A stretch of DNA of 64,000 bases, taken from the NCBI GenBank assembly GCA_029255685.2, contig CM055315.2:78273681-78337680 (forward strand). Direction: 5' to 3'. This DNA is from Silene conica (Eukaryota > Streptophyta > Magnoliopsida > Caryophyllales > Caryophyllaceae). The notes under the pieces were generated by a model. The model worked only from the letters and a program-made list of their open reading frames with translations, did no database searches and was not told the DNA's origin. Of the stretch, positions 23,843-35,558 are shown piece by piece. How positions within the stretch are numbered: position 1 is the stretch's first letter; every line of letters begins with the position of its first letter. A program made the position numbers and the translations under genes.

Positions 23843-24837
23843 ATCAACACACATTATCCAGGTTTCGTACATGTTGATAGGAAAGTTCATCTAGGCTTTA
23901 TTCCTACGACATATTCTCAAATTCATGGCATGAGATGGCTTTGGGACATTACCATCGAGAAGGTAATACTCCGTAATTAAACAAAATAATGTAGATGATA
24001 CATACATTTGATTTTTTGCCGAAATTAATAAAAGTTAATCTGACTAGAAAAAATCTAAAATTGGGCGGGTGAATTAAAATTGGTCCAACTAAATATTAAA
24101 CCAATAATGACAACATTAGTTGTCATTATTGTTTAAGCCTTAATTAATTTGAACTGCGTGTCACTTAATATTCACTGAATTTGTCAAATGACCTAATAAT
24201 AAATTAGCCTATTAAACCAATTTGACAATTATCTTATTTAAACATGACATTTTTCAATTTAAATATAGCAATTTGAGTATTTGACCTACTTTTTCTTAAC
24301 AAGCAGGACGCTTTGTTATTATTATTATTATTAATATTATTGCTCTGATGCTCTAGTGCTACCCATAGCATTACTAAGTACTAACAACAATATGATTTGC
24401 TCGATGATACTAACATTATTGTAGCATCAAGACGATGGAAACTGGTGGTTGTCAATTTTTGTGAAGGAAAGTAAGATAAAGGTTTCGATGGGTTACTGGC
24501 CTAAGAGTTTATTCACATCGTTAGCTGGGATAGCGTCACAAGTAGAATGGGGAGGAGAGATCGATAATCTCGGTGCAAAATACCCGCAATCCGAAATGGG
24601 TAGTGGTATTCATGCATATTATGATACATCTATATCCGCATATTTTAAGAAAGTTACGGTTGCGAGCGAAAACACACAAACTGTAGACCCTAGTCGTGAT
24701 ACCGAAAAATGTGAAGATTGTGTTCCGTTTTATAATGTTTTAGATGATGGTAACCAAGGTAGTGATTGGGGTCGTCTTATGTATTATGGTGGTACACATA
24801 CCGGCTAGTAATTCTACTTATTTTCTCTCCTAATTTT

Positions 24838-24843
24838 AATAAA
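24838..24843 (+). terminator. Polyadenylation signal of the neprosin-type gene
   Basis: AATAAA lies 30 bases after the stop codon at 24806-24808. Position and sequence fit a plant near-upstream polyadenylation element. Confidence 0.4.
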
Positions 24844-24991
24844 TGTATTGATTCGCAGTACACATTTACTCATTCTAGTATGTTCTTGGCTATTTTCTCT
24901 TTCATTTTTCACCTCATTCCTCCTTCTCCGTTCTCTCCCAAGAATCCAAACTCTCGGTTTAAGACTAGTGTACATGAAAGAGCAACATCCT

Positions 24992-25200
24992 AGCTAAATT
25001 TATAACATTTAATGAAAATTAACATACGTTAAGTATGAAAGTTATCAATTTAAAATACATTTTATATTTTTATTAAGTAAAATTGTTGGCTTAATTTATC
25101 GATTTAGCCGTATTTAAATATCGGTTTTATAGAATAATTTGTAAATTTTGTTTGTTGTATAAACAGGCTCAAAAACACATCCTTCAAATTGGAAAAATTA
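24992..25200 (+). pseudogene. Duplicated fragment: intron 2 end and exon 3 start of the neprosin-type gene
   Basis: This stretch aligns with 16747-16945: the same AT-rich intron tail, the same ATAAACAG acceptor (25159-25166) and the same first codons of exon 3 (AQKHILQI against ALKNILEI). Likeness ends soon after. It is a remnant of a tandem copy downstream of the main gene and, with the orphan exon at 10420, suggests an old local array. Confidence 0.65.
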
Positions 25201-25964
25201 CGATTTTGATCGAAGGTGAGACAATTGCAAAAATTGAAATTGGAAAATTTACGCAATACTTTATTTATTTAGTCGACAATATATTTACTTTATTTACCTA
25301 TATGTTTTTTGTTAGAACTAATCCTAGACGGGACCTAACTCTAACTCAGCTGGAGCTGGTCCAACACGCCTGTTGGCTCCCTGCCAACAGTAGTGGAACA
25401 GGAAACGACCAACGACAACAAAAAATAAACAAACAAAAAAAATGGTCAAGATAACTAAGGGCACCATATTTGTGCCCATTTTATATCGGGTGATGGAAAA
25501 AGAAGAATATAAAAAAACTGAGTCCCAACAAAAGTAATAAAGAGGATAAAATCCTCTTTATTAAAGCAATAACTACAGAGATGGGTGTCGCTTTGTAATT
25601 AATTCTGTATTTTTAATTTTATTTAATTAAAGCCCACATTGAAAAAGCAATTAATTATTATGGAAGATATTAGTAACCGTTGTATACAATTTACCTGATT
25701 AATAAACAAAAAATCAATCCAATTAATTTATTTGATTTGTTATTGATATGCGTCGTTGATTAATTAAACTCACTGAATAATCATCAATAATCTTTCCGTT
25801 GTATCAATTTAGATCGATAATGATATAAAAATTAACAAAATGAATAAACGAAAAAATCCATTATATCAATTTTATCATTATTAAAATTAAAAAAATAATA
25901 ACATGTTCAATATAGTCGCTTGATTAATGTACTTACAAAAAACATAAATTTGTTTATAGTAGAG
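25201..25964. other. Spacer, nothing recognised
   Basis: A less AT-rich patch at 25315-25450 encodes a short frame (RTNPRRDLTLTQLELVQHAC) with no family I know. The rest is AT-rich. Confidence 0.4.
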
Positions 25965-26851
25965 CATCCCCTATCTATAAAAGGAAGGTTATTTCTAGGC
26001 TTGTGATTGGCTACAATTTTTACTTTCTAATTTATTTTTTTCACATTAACTAACCCCACTCTCTCCACTTACTCTCTCTCTAATTAATTACCTTCTCTCC
26101 TCATTTTTTATTATTTTTCATATACATATTCATATGTTAAAAAGCTTATGATAAAAAAAATTAATCACATTCAACCTTCCAATAAAAGAAAATTTTTAAA
26201 AAATCGGAAATCTATATAGGGGACAACAAATTTTAATAAAAAAAAATTATAATTTCGGAAAATTAACCTCTTGGATACCTTGACAATTAAAATTAAATTA
26301 GAATTTTTGTATAAACGGTCTCATACTCTCATACCATAAGACGATCAACATATATAAAAAGAAAAATCGTTTATTAGCACTGAAGGAACAACTTTTTATA
26401 TGAGACCGTATTACTCTATAATTTGTGACAATTAAAATGTATAAAAGCAAATTTATATACTATATAAACATATACATTAAATTTAACACGAGGCCCAAAT
26501 TTTAAGATTTTGATGAAAAATAAATCCTAAGAATATCTATATTTCCGAAAATATGAAAAACAAGGTCACTATTTAATCAAAAGTGGTCACAACGTATCAA
26601 AATGTGATAACTTTCCTACTGGTCGCATGTGCGACCGTCGTAAAGTAGAATTTTGCGAAATGGTAAATTAAGGCTACATAAAATAATACGAGTAATAATT
26701 ATTATTAGGTGATATTGTCGACTCATGCATCTATATCGATCCATGTTTTTATGGTCTATTAGTCCAAAATATATATTTTTACGAGCTCAGAAATAGTTGG
26801 GGTCAACAAAAATATACAATGCCGTTTTATTATATACGGTTTTAGATTAAA

Positions 26852-27953
26852 TCCCTTATTTATAAAAGGAACAATTTTTCCTGCTTTTTCATTGGTTGCG
26901 TAATTTTAGAAAATTAAAAACCTTCTTTCTCGCCATGTCCCACCACTCACACAAGGAGCTTTAATTTTTCTTCATTTTACTTTTCTCCATTTAACATTCT
27001 AAAGTTACAAATAATTTTTATCTCCATAATAAAAAAAAACAACTTTACTCCAAATTCGAAAATAAAAAAATCACTAAAATTCTACCCAGAAACATAAAAT
27101 TCAACAATATTGAAAAAGTTGGACAATTAGAAGTAATTAACAAATATTTAGAGGTATGAAAACGAAAAAAAAAACGAAAAAAATTATACAAAGGGTTAAA
27201 AATTAACAAACATACGTATATCTAAAAAAATGAAAAAAATACACGAGGAGATAAAAATTAACAAAAAAACATAAATTAAAAAATGAAAGAAATGTAGATC
27301 AAAGATTTTTGAATAAGATCAAATAAACCCAACCCATAAAATTAAAAAAATGAAAAAAATACATGAGGAGATAAAAATTAACAAAAAAAACGTAGATTAA
27401 AAAATGAAAGAAACGTAGATCAATTTTTTTTTGAATAAGATCAAATAAACCCAACCCATTAAATTAACAAAAAACATATAAATTTACGATTTTTAAGAAA
27501 ATATAACAACCTTCGAGAATTAGTCAATTAAAACTACGTTAACATCGAGTAAAAAAATGGTCTTAATAACAATACATTATTATTTTCTTTATAAAATCAT
27601 CCACAAATTTTAAGAGACTGCTATTAAAAATATTTCTATCATTTTACATTCATTTAGAGAGTAAGTTATTTAAAGGGTAAGATATAGAAATACAATACAA
27701 TTTCTTTATCTATTTTATATGGTTCAAATTTATTTCATAATGTCATGATTATTTATTTCAATTTATATAATCATTAAAAAAAATTTAATTATACCAGTAA
27801 ATCAATTATTTGGAGTCAAAATCATCCCTGAATTCATAATTTATATATTTCTCATTTAAGTTCATATTAAATTATATTTGTACTACTTTTTTAATATATT
27901 TACGAAATTTTTAGAAATAGACCCGTACATTTTTTGTACGGGCATAAAACTAG
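26852..27953 (+). mobile_element. Non-autonomous Helitron, 1.1 kb
   Basis: The 5' end is A|TCCCTTATTTATAAAAGG at 26852. The 3' hairpin CCCGTACA / TGTACGGG is followed by CATAAAA, CTAG (27950-27953) and T. The stem carries a paired change against the usual CCCGTGCA form. No coding capacity. Confidence 0.7.
27205..27465 (+). repeat. Tandem repeat, period about 122 bp
   Basis: Two copies of a unit containing GAATAAGATCAAATAAACCC (27311 and 27433) within the Helitron at 26852-27953. Confidence 0.75.
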
Positions 27954-28943
27954 TACCATAAAGAAAAGTTTTGTTTATAAATTATAAACGGCAATTATTT
28001 ATTTAAAATAAAAAATTATCAGGAAATTTTTTTTAAAAAAATTATAATATGTGAAACAAAGTAAAAAAAGAGTGAAAAAAATTAGGGACGACTTTAATAT
28101 TGATGAAAGAAACACTAAAATAATTAATTTAATATTACCTTTTAAAAATAGAGTGACTCGGATACAATTAGTCGTAATTTACAAATCAAGAGTCACAATA
28201 ATAGTTGAAGAAGGACTATAAACGCGCAATTGTTATGGAGTTTGGGGAGGAAATTGGACCTTGGGGAAGATTCAGGTGAAATAGTATAATTAGGTAGAGA
28301 TAATAGCACATAGGAATTTCCGGAATAGTTTATAGCTAAGGCCCATGTTCTGGGTTTATCTCAATTAGGTTGTTACTTTAACTTGACTCTATTAACGAGA
28401 GCGTTAGTGTGAGATTAATATTAATGTAAGTTTGGTCCGTTTATTTTAGTGCATTTGGAGCCAAATCATTAAAAATTATCGACAAATTTTGTGAATATAA
28501 AACACGGTCGTGCTTACATTTATCAGGTAGAATTTTTTAATTTCACCATTTAGGCACAGTAGTTCATTTTAAAACCAAATATATATCGTATCAGCAACAC
28601 GAGGAAGCCATGTGTAAAACCAAATATATATGGGTATGGACAACACGAGAAAATCGTATTTTTGAGTATATTTTCTACAATTATTAAAGTATATATCATT
28701 TTTGTATATCAGTGAATACATGTTTACTTAATTTGTTATTTTGAAATTGTGACAACCGATCTGACATGGATTGAACAAAACAAACAACTAAATTATATGA
28801 CATCAATTGGATCGCCGCAATACAACAAACGTTGTCATTATGCTTTTTATTGTTTACCCTCACAATTATGACATAGTAGAATTTAGATGAGGTACTTTGG
28901 TGTAGGTGAAAAGACAAATTTTCATTTAAGATGGGTTTGTCCG

Positions 28944-29135
28944 TCTTAACTTTAAGACGGGTCAAATAAAATGGATCATGACTACTCCGTTCGTCCCAGT
29001 CATATGTTTACACTTCCTCTATTTCCCCCTCACAAAATAAAAGAAGTGTAAACATCCCACTGGGACAGAGATAGTACAAAATAATTGTCCTATCTAACCA
29101 AATTGGATATTATTTGACCCGTTTTATTTTTAAGA
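28944..29135. mobile_element. MITE with GACGGGTCAAATAA arms, split by a Stowaway
   Basis: The left arm around 28944-28969 (AAGACGGGTCAAATAA) is matched in reverse complement by 29111-29135 (TTATTTGACCCG..). The arms resemble those of the MITE at 35592-35773. The interior is mostly the Stowaway-like element at 28985-29072. Confidence 0.5.
28985..29072. mobile_element. Stowaway-type MITE, 88 bp
   Basis: The ends CTCCGTTCGTCCCAGTCAT and TGGGACAGAGA are the Stowaway (Tc1/mariner) type and are flanked by TA on both sides. The inner part pairs AGTGTAAAC with GTTTACACTTC. No coding capacity. Confidence 0.75.
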
Positions 29136-29525
29136 GAAATATACATATAACTATCTTAAGAGAAAGCAATTGAAAAAATAGTTACAAGATATCACATCAC
29201 CTTTATTGTAATCAAAATATTTAAATACGCTTAAAAAAACAACTCTATAGTGCCACATTATATAACAATTATGGAGTGTATATTTATACTCCCTTAAAAT
29301 TTTGATAATAACAGGTTTTTAGATTGCTAATTTAAAATTCATTAAAATATAGAGAGGTTTTATTGTTTTATTTTAGAACTTTATTTTTTAAAATAAATAA
29401 CTTTAAATGAAGATAATTAATTAATTAATTATTATAAAAATTATTTTATATATACCTTCTCAAAAAATCTTTTTGAAATAACAAATCCGTGCAGTACTGT
29501 GCAGTTTGCATGGGTATAAGATTAG

Positions 29526-29780
29526 TTAAACAAAAAATGTAATAACCTTTTATGCGAGAGTTTTTACAATAGTTACTCTGTTTGAAAACTTTTTTATAAA
29601 GATAATCAAATTTAGATAATTAAATCGTATCAAATATTCTGAAATGTTAATTTTTTTATGAACAAAAAATGCCTTGCAAGAAGACTAGTATTACAGACTT
29701 ACAGTATTACAAATTTACTATCGGTTTTTCTAATGCGTGCCCTAAGGGCACACATAAGTTAGCTAGGCATAGGTTAAGCA
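29526..29780. other. Spacer with a short GTGCCCTAAGGGCAC palindrome
   Basis: GTGCCCTAAGGGCAC at about 29737-29751 is an inverted repeat with a single central base and may be the edge of a further MITE. Otherwise AT-rich. Confidence 0.35.
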
Positions 29781-30602
29781 TTATCCATAATTAAGATTAT
29801 TTACCTTAATTATCTTTTATTTTCTCACTCCTAAATATTTTTTCCACCCATTAGTATCTGTCCCTCTCTCATAAATATTCTCTGTATGATTTTCATAAAT
29901 TGTGAAGTTTGACTTGTTTTTACTCAAATTCATACCTAAACGGCTAATACTGAACAACTCAGTGAAATTATATAAACGAAATTATAAATTTCTAACATAA
30001 AAGAAATTAATTTATAAGTTCATCACATACAATAAAATCTCTAAATGTATTTACTCCTTTATACAAAAAATGGGATTTAAATCTTCTCGTGTATGGACAT
30101 CTTTTTCCCTCTTCTTAGCGGAAATAAGTGAGACAATATTTATGTGATTAATCTCCTTTATAGTACAGTTAAAATTATTTTTACCTATTTTCTATAGTAC
30201 AATTGAAGCATAAAAAATGAGATAGAGTGTAGTATGGTGAAGCAAACATGAAAAGTAAATTGGTTGACATAACCAATTAAAAACAATGCCCAATCATTAC
30301 TTAAAAAATGCACAATTCAATTGATTTGTATTTGTATTCAAGATACAACAATTTATACACAAAATTAATACGCAAATAAAAACTACATAACTTATAGACG
30401 AGATCTCATTGCACCGAAATCGATTGGATCGATTGTCATTGATTTGTGGTAGATAAAAAATTGTATAAATTTGATTGATGAATAAGTTCTTAGAAAATAA
30501 AATTGAACAGTGATAGGCGAGAGATATTGGTGAGGGGAAAATATTTAGGAGTGAGAAAATAAAAGATAAGTAAGGTAACTAAAAGAATCTTAATCATGGA
30601 TC
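29781..30602. repeat. Large inverted repeat, arms about 70 bp
   Basis: 29781-29850 and 30530-30602 are reverse complements with a few gaps; both contain the word read as AGGAGTGAGAAAATAAAAGA on one strand. The arms enclose about 680 AT-rich bases without a reading frame. This could be a MITE or a folded DNA element whose outer ends are lost. Confidence 0.5.
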
Positions 30603-31079
30603 TTTTTTTTAATTATAACTTTATGTTTATTTATTAGGGTGATTTAATTTTCCTGCCACCTAAAACTGAATATTTAATAAAAAGTTTAACAATAAAATAA
30701 ACTTTTTATCTATAAAGGAAAATAACATAGTGTGAAATTTCAAGACTATTACGAAAAACTTTTACTCTATATGGGGCGATGCTAATAAAGAATTCTAAAA
30801 TATATCGGAGTATTTAGTTCATAAATCGGCCCTCTTTTCTATTTTATTCTAGCTTCTTCTATGTATTGGGTCATTTTTGCAATATAAACAGACATGATGT
30901 TTCAAACAAAAATATTACATTCTCATTTATTTGATAAAATATACAAAGTATATTATCATGCATATAAATACTACCTACATACCAACAAAAAATGAGACAA
31001 CAAAAACCTCATAAAAAAACAAAAAAAAGTTGCGATAAGAAATACCGGTAGAAACAGAATGGCTGAACGAAAGCTATTC
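30603..31079. other. AT-rich spacer, nothing recognised
   Basis: No reading frame or repeat structure could be supported. Confidence 0.5.
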
Positions 31080-31420
31080 ATTTTGAGGATTTAATTTGCA
31101 AAAATTGTAAGGTTTCTTAAAAAATTATAGTTCTTCTATTGCATTTCTATTGCATTTAAAAGTTTGTTCTTATTTTTAAGAACCAAGTTCTAAAATAAGA
31201 ACCAAGTTCTTAACTATTGGAAAATGAACAACCAATTAATATAACTTTGTAAAATGTGAAAATCCATTTAACATTATTTATTTTATAATTTTTTTCAATA
31301 TAAGAACTTTATATAAAGTTCTTCTATTGTGAACAAAAATTCTTAAAACTTGGAATTGGTGTATTTTGATGTGTCATGTGTAGAATTTTATATAAAGTTC
31401 TACTATTGCTATTGCTTTTA
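31080..31420. mobile_element. Second, inverted copy of the MITE at 2446-2782
   Basis: The right end (CTACTATTGCTATTGCTTTTA) and the interior words (AGTTCTTCTATTGCATTTA; AAGAACCAAGTTC) match the MITE at 2446-2782 read on the other strand. The left end is decayed, so its limit is approximate. Confidence 0.6.
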
Positions 31421-33784
31421 GGAGACGGAGATATAAGAAATTAATAAGATTAATACAATAACGAAAAAAAGAAAAAAACAGTGAGCATAATTCTGAAGCT
31501 AAAACAGTAAAATGTAAGTTTAACCCAGAAAGAAGAAAAACATTAAAAATGTAAAAGCAGCAAAATGAAGTAAAGAAAGAAGAGTAAATGAGTAAAAGAC
31601 ACAAAAATGAGATGAAATAGAAAAAGAGTAAAAACCCAGAAATGTAAGGAGCAAAAGTAAGAAGAAGAGTAAACAAAAAAAGGGAAACAGGGTTAGAAAA
31701 AATACCTTATATTCAGACATGTTCGTGTTGGAAGAATGGAAGAATGGAAGAAGGAAGAGAAGGAGGAGGATTAAGAGGTTGATACGAAAATTAACAATTT
31801 TCGACTAAATGCGTTAGCAAGAACAAACAATGGGGAACTAGAAGTTGTACGTCTGTTTCAAGAAAATTTAGAATTAATTTATGTGATTTTATAATAAGCT
31901 CACGTTCAACAAACGAAATACCAAAACGAAAGGATATTTGCACAAGTTAAACCTATAATTTGCACAATAGGGATCAAACTATAACCGAATTTTGGATCGA
32001 AAACGCGTCGAATTCTTATAAAACTTGTATGATAAAACAACTACATATAGCCATAAATGTCCTTTATATAGGACTAAGCCTCTATCACTAGGTAAATAGG
32101 TTACCTAAGAACAAATATATAGAAACACAAAGTCTTTATTTCCTAAAATTGCCTTGCCTTGCCTTATTGATATCATTGATTGACCACTAATTTGTTAGGC
32201 TATATATTGAATGATAAAAGGGATAAAATAAAATAAAAAGTTTGTGAAAATGATTATTAAATTTGGTAGCAACATAATAATACTTTTGCTTGTGTTTTCA
32301 GTTAGTTGTGGGTTTTTAGTTTGGAATAAGATAGATACACAAAAGGCACTTTTTTTAGTTCATCATTTATGGTTCAAAAAGGAAATTGTATGACTTTGAG
32401 CTAAATTTCCGTCCACTAAGGTCTCGATGTTGAGCACAATCTCGTCATCTTCATTTGAACTCCCTGTTTTTGGATCAATGAATGATCAAAGAATTTGAGT
32501 AGGCCAATTCCAATAAAATCACAATGTTTTAGGAACGATTTTTTATGGGACCATTTTATAGCATAAGACAGGTTAAAAAGTTTTGTTTTTTAGGCTAAAA
32601 CGAGCTAAACTGAATTAAATAGGGTTGAGCGGAAGAGAACTGAACTTAACGGAGGCATGGAGTCGAGGTGAACTGAATGCAGTTGAAATAACAGTTAACT
32701 TTGTGACGAGTTAAGTTGAACATAACTGATGATACTTGAGCAAAATTGAACTAAATAGAGGCTAAGGAGCTGAGTTAAAATGAATGAGCTGAAATTAAGT
32801 CGAAAAAAACATAGCCTAGAGGAAGAAAAATCCAAATTTTCATTTCATTATTTTCATATTTTATTTTTATTACTCGGTATTTAATGATGAATACTGACAC
32901 ATTTAAATGTATAGGTTATTAAAATAAAATATTATGTTATCAAAATAAATTATTTATTTACAAATTTATTAAATTATTTAATTGGACTAGTCTTTGCCAA
33001 AATTAGTATTTTAGAAAGATTATTTGTGTTGTTTAATTGTCATTAATTTATAAAGTGTGGGTCTTTGCATAATAAGGTGAAGTAGATGGCCCATTGGTAA
33101 CGACCAGTGATGGAGCTAATATTTTTCGTTGAGGGATAACAATTTTATAGGAGTAAACATGTAATTTTACAAGGTACATTTGAAAATAGTTTGAAAAATA
33201 TTACTAAAAAATGTTAAATATTTCCATTTTAAGCAAAGGCGACCCCCTACTGGCTATACTCAAGTAATGTTATTAAAATACCGTAAAGGAAAGGAAAATA
33301 ATGAAAGCAACACCGAATCGCTACGCTATCCTTATAGAACAAATCGTCCCGTATATCAGTGTCCGGGATGTTCCTAATTTTCTACAAAGATAAGACGGTG
33401 TTCCTCGGTTTTTGGCACGAAAAACAGAGATGTAATTTCGAAGTTTTTGTGTGTAATTTGTTTTCTATGTTCAAGAAGATTGATATCAGTTATTTTTCTC
33501 TTAAGAAAACTGATTCATTTATCTTGTATATATATAGATAAATGAAAGGGAAAAGGGAAGGGATTGAGTCAGAATTCTGAAGAGTTATAACCCTTCAAAA
33601 TAAACCGCCAAAACCTGTTTATTCGGATAATTGCTTTGACAACTATATTGCGAACTTGTAAACAATAGAGTATTGTACACTCCGTACTTCCCGAACTAGC
33701 TTCATTATTTATAAGTTCGCCCGTCCTTGAACCAAACCCAAAATAAAAAAAATGAACCAGTAATTACACTTAAATTACCAACAA
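31421..33784. other. Long spacer, no gene recognised
   Basis: 31720-31780 is a purine-rich GGAAGAA tract. 32570-32800 is a diverged repeat of words like GAGCTGAACTGAA. The frames at 31374-31720 (minus) and 33359-33541 (plus) are low in complexity or short and match nothing I know. Confidence 0.45.
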
Positions 33785-34050
33785 GTACTGCCCATTGGTT
33801 TCAGTTTTAGTATGTCTTATCTCAAAAAGGTACATTGAGAAGATACTTGGTCGTTTTGGTATGACTAATGCTAAACCTTTAAACACTCTTTATGCTGTCG
33901 GTTAGCTAACTATATATTCTGCACCTGAAACTGAAGCTGAGAAGTCTTATATGTCAATGATTCCCTATGCTAGTGGCCAGTTCGCAGTTTAATGTATGTC
34001 ATGGTTTGCATTAGGCCGGATATTACACATGCTGCTAATGAAAAATTATG
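33785..34050 (+). mobile_element. Ty1/copia fossil fragment (reverse transcriptase/RNase H border)
   Basis: Short matches to the conserved C-terminal part of the Copia reverse transcriptase are visible: ISKRYIEKIL..FGM, AKPLNT, SYMSMIPYAS and IRPDITHA. It is old and broken with several breaks; no LTRs are seen nearby. Confidence 0.7.
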
Positions 34051-34564
34051 GGGTGTTAAGTAATATAAAGAGTTTTAATTAATTTATTAACATATTATAT
34101 TACAAAAATTAATTAAATAGGAAAAACTTTTTAATTAAATTGGTGGGTGTTAAGTATTATGACGAGTTTTAATTAATTTATTACCATGTTTAATTAAGAA
34201 AATGAATTAAATAGAAACAAATGTTAATAAAAATGGTTGATGTTAAGTAATATGAAAAACTGTAATTAATTATTAACATATTTTATTACAAAAATTTAAT
34301 TAAAGGTTTAATTTTAATTTAATTTTAAATTATGAAATTTTTATTACAAAAATTTCAATTAAAATGTCAATATTCATTATAAATTTTAAAATATTATAAA
34401 GCGTTACAAAAATTATGGAAAACAATATATTTAATATAAAAAATTATTTTATGAATAATGAAAATACAGTTTAATATTATAAATAAGTGAATTAAAATTA
34501 ATTGATAGATAAATGAATTAAATTAATGTCATGTAATAATAAATTGATATTCTATTTCACATTA
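34051..34564. other. AT-rich spacer with a diverged tandem repeat
   Basis: Words like GGTGTTAAGTAATATGA followed by TTTTAATTAATTTATTA recur three times between 34050 and 34300, so an old tandem repeat of about 90 bases is likely. No gene. Confidence 0.45.
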
Positions 34565-35558
34565 ACTAGTTTCAACCCGTATTGCTCTTTCATGTACACA
34601 AATTACTTTTTCATGGACCTTTTGTCATTTATTTTCCATACCATACCCGTCTACTAGAAACAAAAGAAAAAATTTCTCTATATCACTTCTCTCAAATTAA
34701 TTAATTACTCAATGAAATCGGGGTTTACGAAAATTAGTTAATCAAATAATGAATCTAACTTAGCTAATTTGCATCAATTATACTATATTAAGAAGATTTA
34801 ATTAATTTATTTAGCATTCATGAAATTGGGGTTTATAAAAATTAGGGTTAATAAAAATTGGATGGGATTTGATGCTTTCAAAGTGCAAGAAACACGATCA
34901 AGGTAATTATCATATAATTCATTCTTATTCTTCTGGATCTGATAGTATCATTTGCTAATAATATATTGACATTGGAAGCCATATGAATAAGTTGTCGGTA
35001 TTCATGAATTGTCGTGGTCCATTTGTGTTAGAGAAGGGGATGTATGGAGTGGGAGGCAGTCCGTGAGATCGGTCATCAGATCGTCTGATGACCGATCTGA
35101 GGAGGTTGTCAGACTAGTCGGTGGAGCAGGGGCGGCGGTGAGTGTGGTGATGGTGATTGGCGAGTGGTGGTGTTTGGATGGTGGTAGTTATTGTGAGAAA
35201 CTGAAATAAATTGAATTTGATGATGAAAAAATGAAGTAATTAAAGTAAATGAAAAGGGTATAATGGACATTTACGTCCATGAAGGAGTAAATGTCGTTCA
35301 TGAATGAGCACCACACATGCAATTTTTTAGAAAAATATTGTAGATAATTAATATTTAGCGGATTGTGTCAATAATACGTGAATATTTTGTACTCAATTTC
35401 TATTATATTGATAAAAGCTACATGTATTTCAGACAGTTATTTCAAATTAAAATCATTATATAAAATCGCGGGTCCCACCACGATAAATTAAGAAAAAAAA
35501 ATTGGATTGATGACGTGGATCAACCAATGCCTTCTAAATGATTTTGCAATTATATAGA
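34565..35558 (-). mobile_element. Helitron-like element with a GC-rich insert, minus strand
   Basis: The minus-strand 5' end A|TCTATATAATTGCA is at 35558. The proposed 3' end is CTAG (34568-34565) with flanking T, but the hairpin is poor (ATACGGG remains). The stretch 34995-35210 is much richer in G and C than the rest and contains a perfect hairpin (35066-35098). It may be a captured fragment. The peptide read across it matches no family I know. Confidence 0.4.
35066..35098. repeat. Perfect hairpin, 15 bp stem, 3 base loop
   Basis: AGATCGGTCATCAGA (35066-35080), TCG, then TCTGATGACCGATCT (35084-35098). The stem has no mismatch. Confidence 0.9.

Larger units (their letters stand above)
11249..24808 (+). 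pseudogene. Neprosin-type (DUF239) secreted peptidase gene, disrupted
   Basis: Seven exons can be read: 11249-11356 (signal peptide, then ..ATSIK); 11463-11540 (KNGQIYNCIPFYQQLAFSHP, the neprosin activation-peptide motif); 16917-17019 plus 22591-22643 (ESCPLGTVPI); 22727-22880 (KFFGTRAFLSL .. SIKAGWM); 23033-23086 (VNPIMFKDSETHLYAKF); 23395-23420 plus 23851-23962 (GKTCIDTHYPGFVHVDRKV); 24425-24808 (GNWWLSIF, GYWPKSLFTSLA, VEWGGEI, MGSGI, ending YYGGTHTG). Introns have GT-AG ends and matching phases. The family are secreted plant proteins, some of them glutamic prolyl endopeptidases. Damage: a TRIM-like LTR element splits exon 3 and brings an in-frame stop; a hAT MITE splits exon 6; one extra base near 22817-22820 shifts exon 4. 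The Glu/Gln usual in I-E/Q-A-G-W is Lys, and the second Cys of the C-x5-C-P-G-F region is Tyr. About 356 residues if undamaged. Confidence 0.85.
25965..29525 (+). mobile_element. Outer Helitron (tentative extent)
   Basis: The 5' end is A|TCCCCTATCTATAAAAGG at 25965. The first unpaired + strand 3' end downstream is a degenerate hairpin and ATTAG at 29520-29525, a variant of CTAG. A complete Helitron (26852-27953) and MITEs (28944-29135) lie inside. Pairing of the ends is inferred. Confidence 0.35.

Noticed and set aside
31374-31720. Minus-strand Leu/Phe-rich frames that look like membrane segments
   Set aside because: They come from an A/G-rich low-complexity stretch; two overlapping frames look alike, so this is composition and not a membrane protein.
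35009-35209. Frame over the GC-rich Helitron island
   Set aside because: Arg/Ser/Gly-rich translation driven by base composition and the hairpin; no family resemblance.
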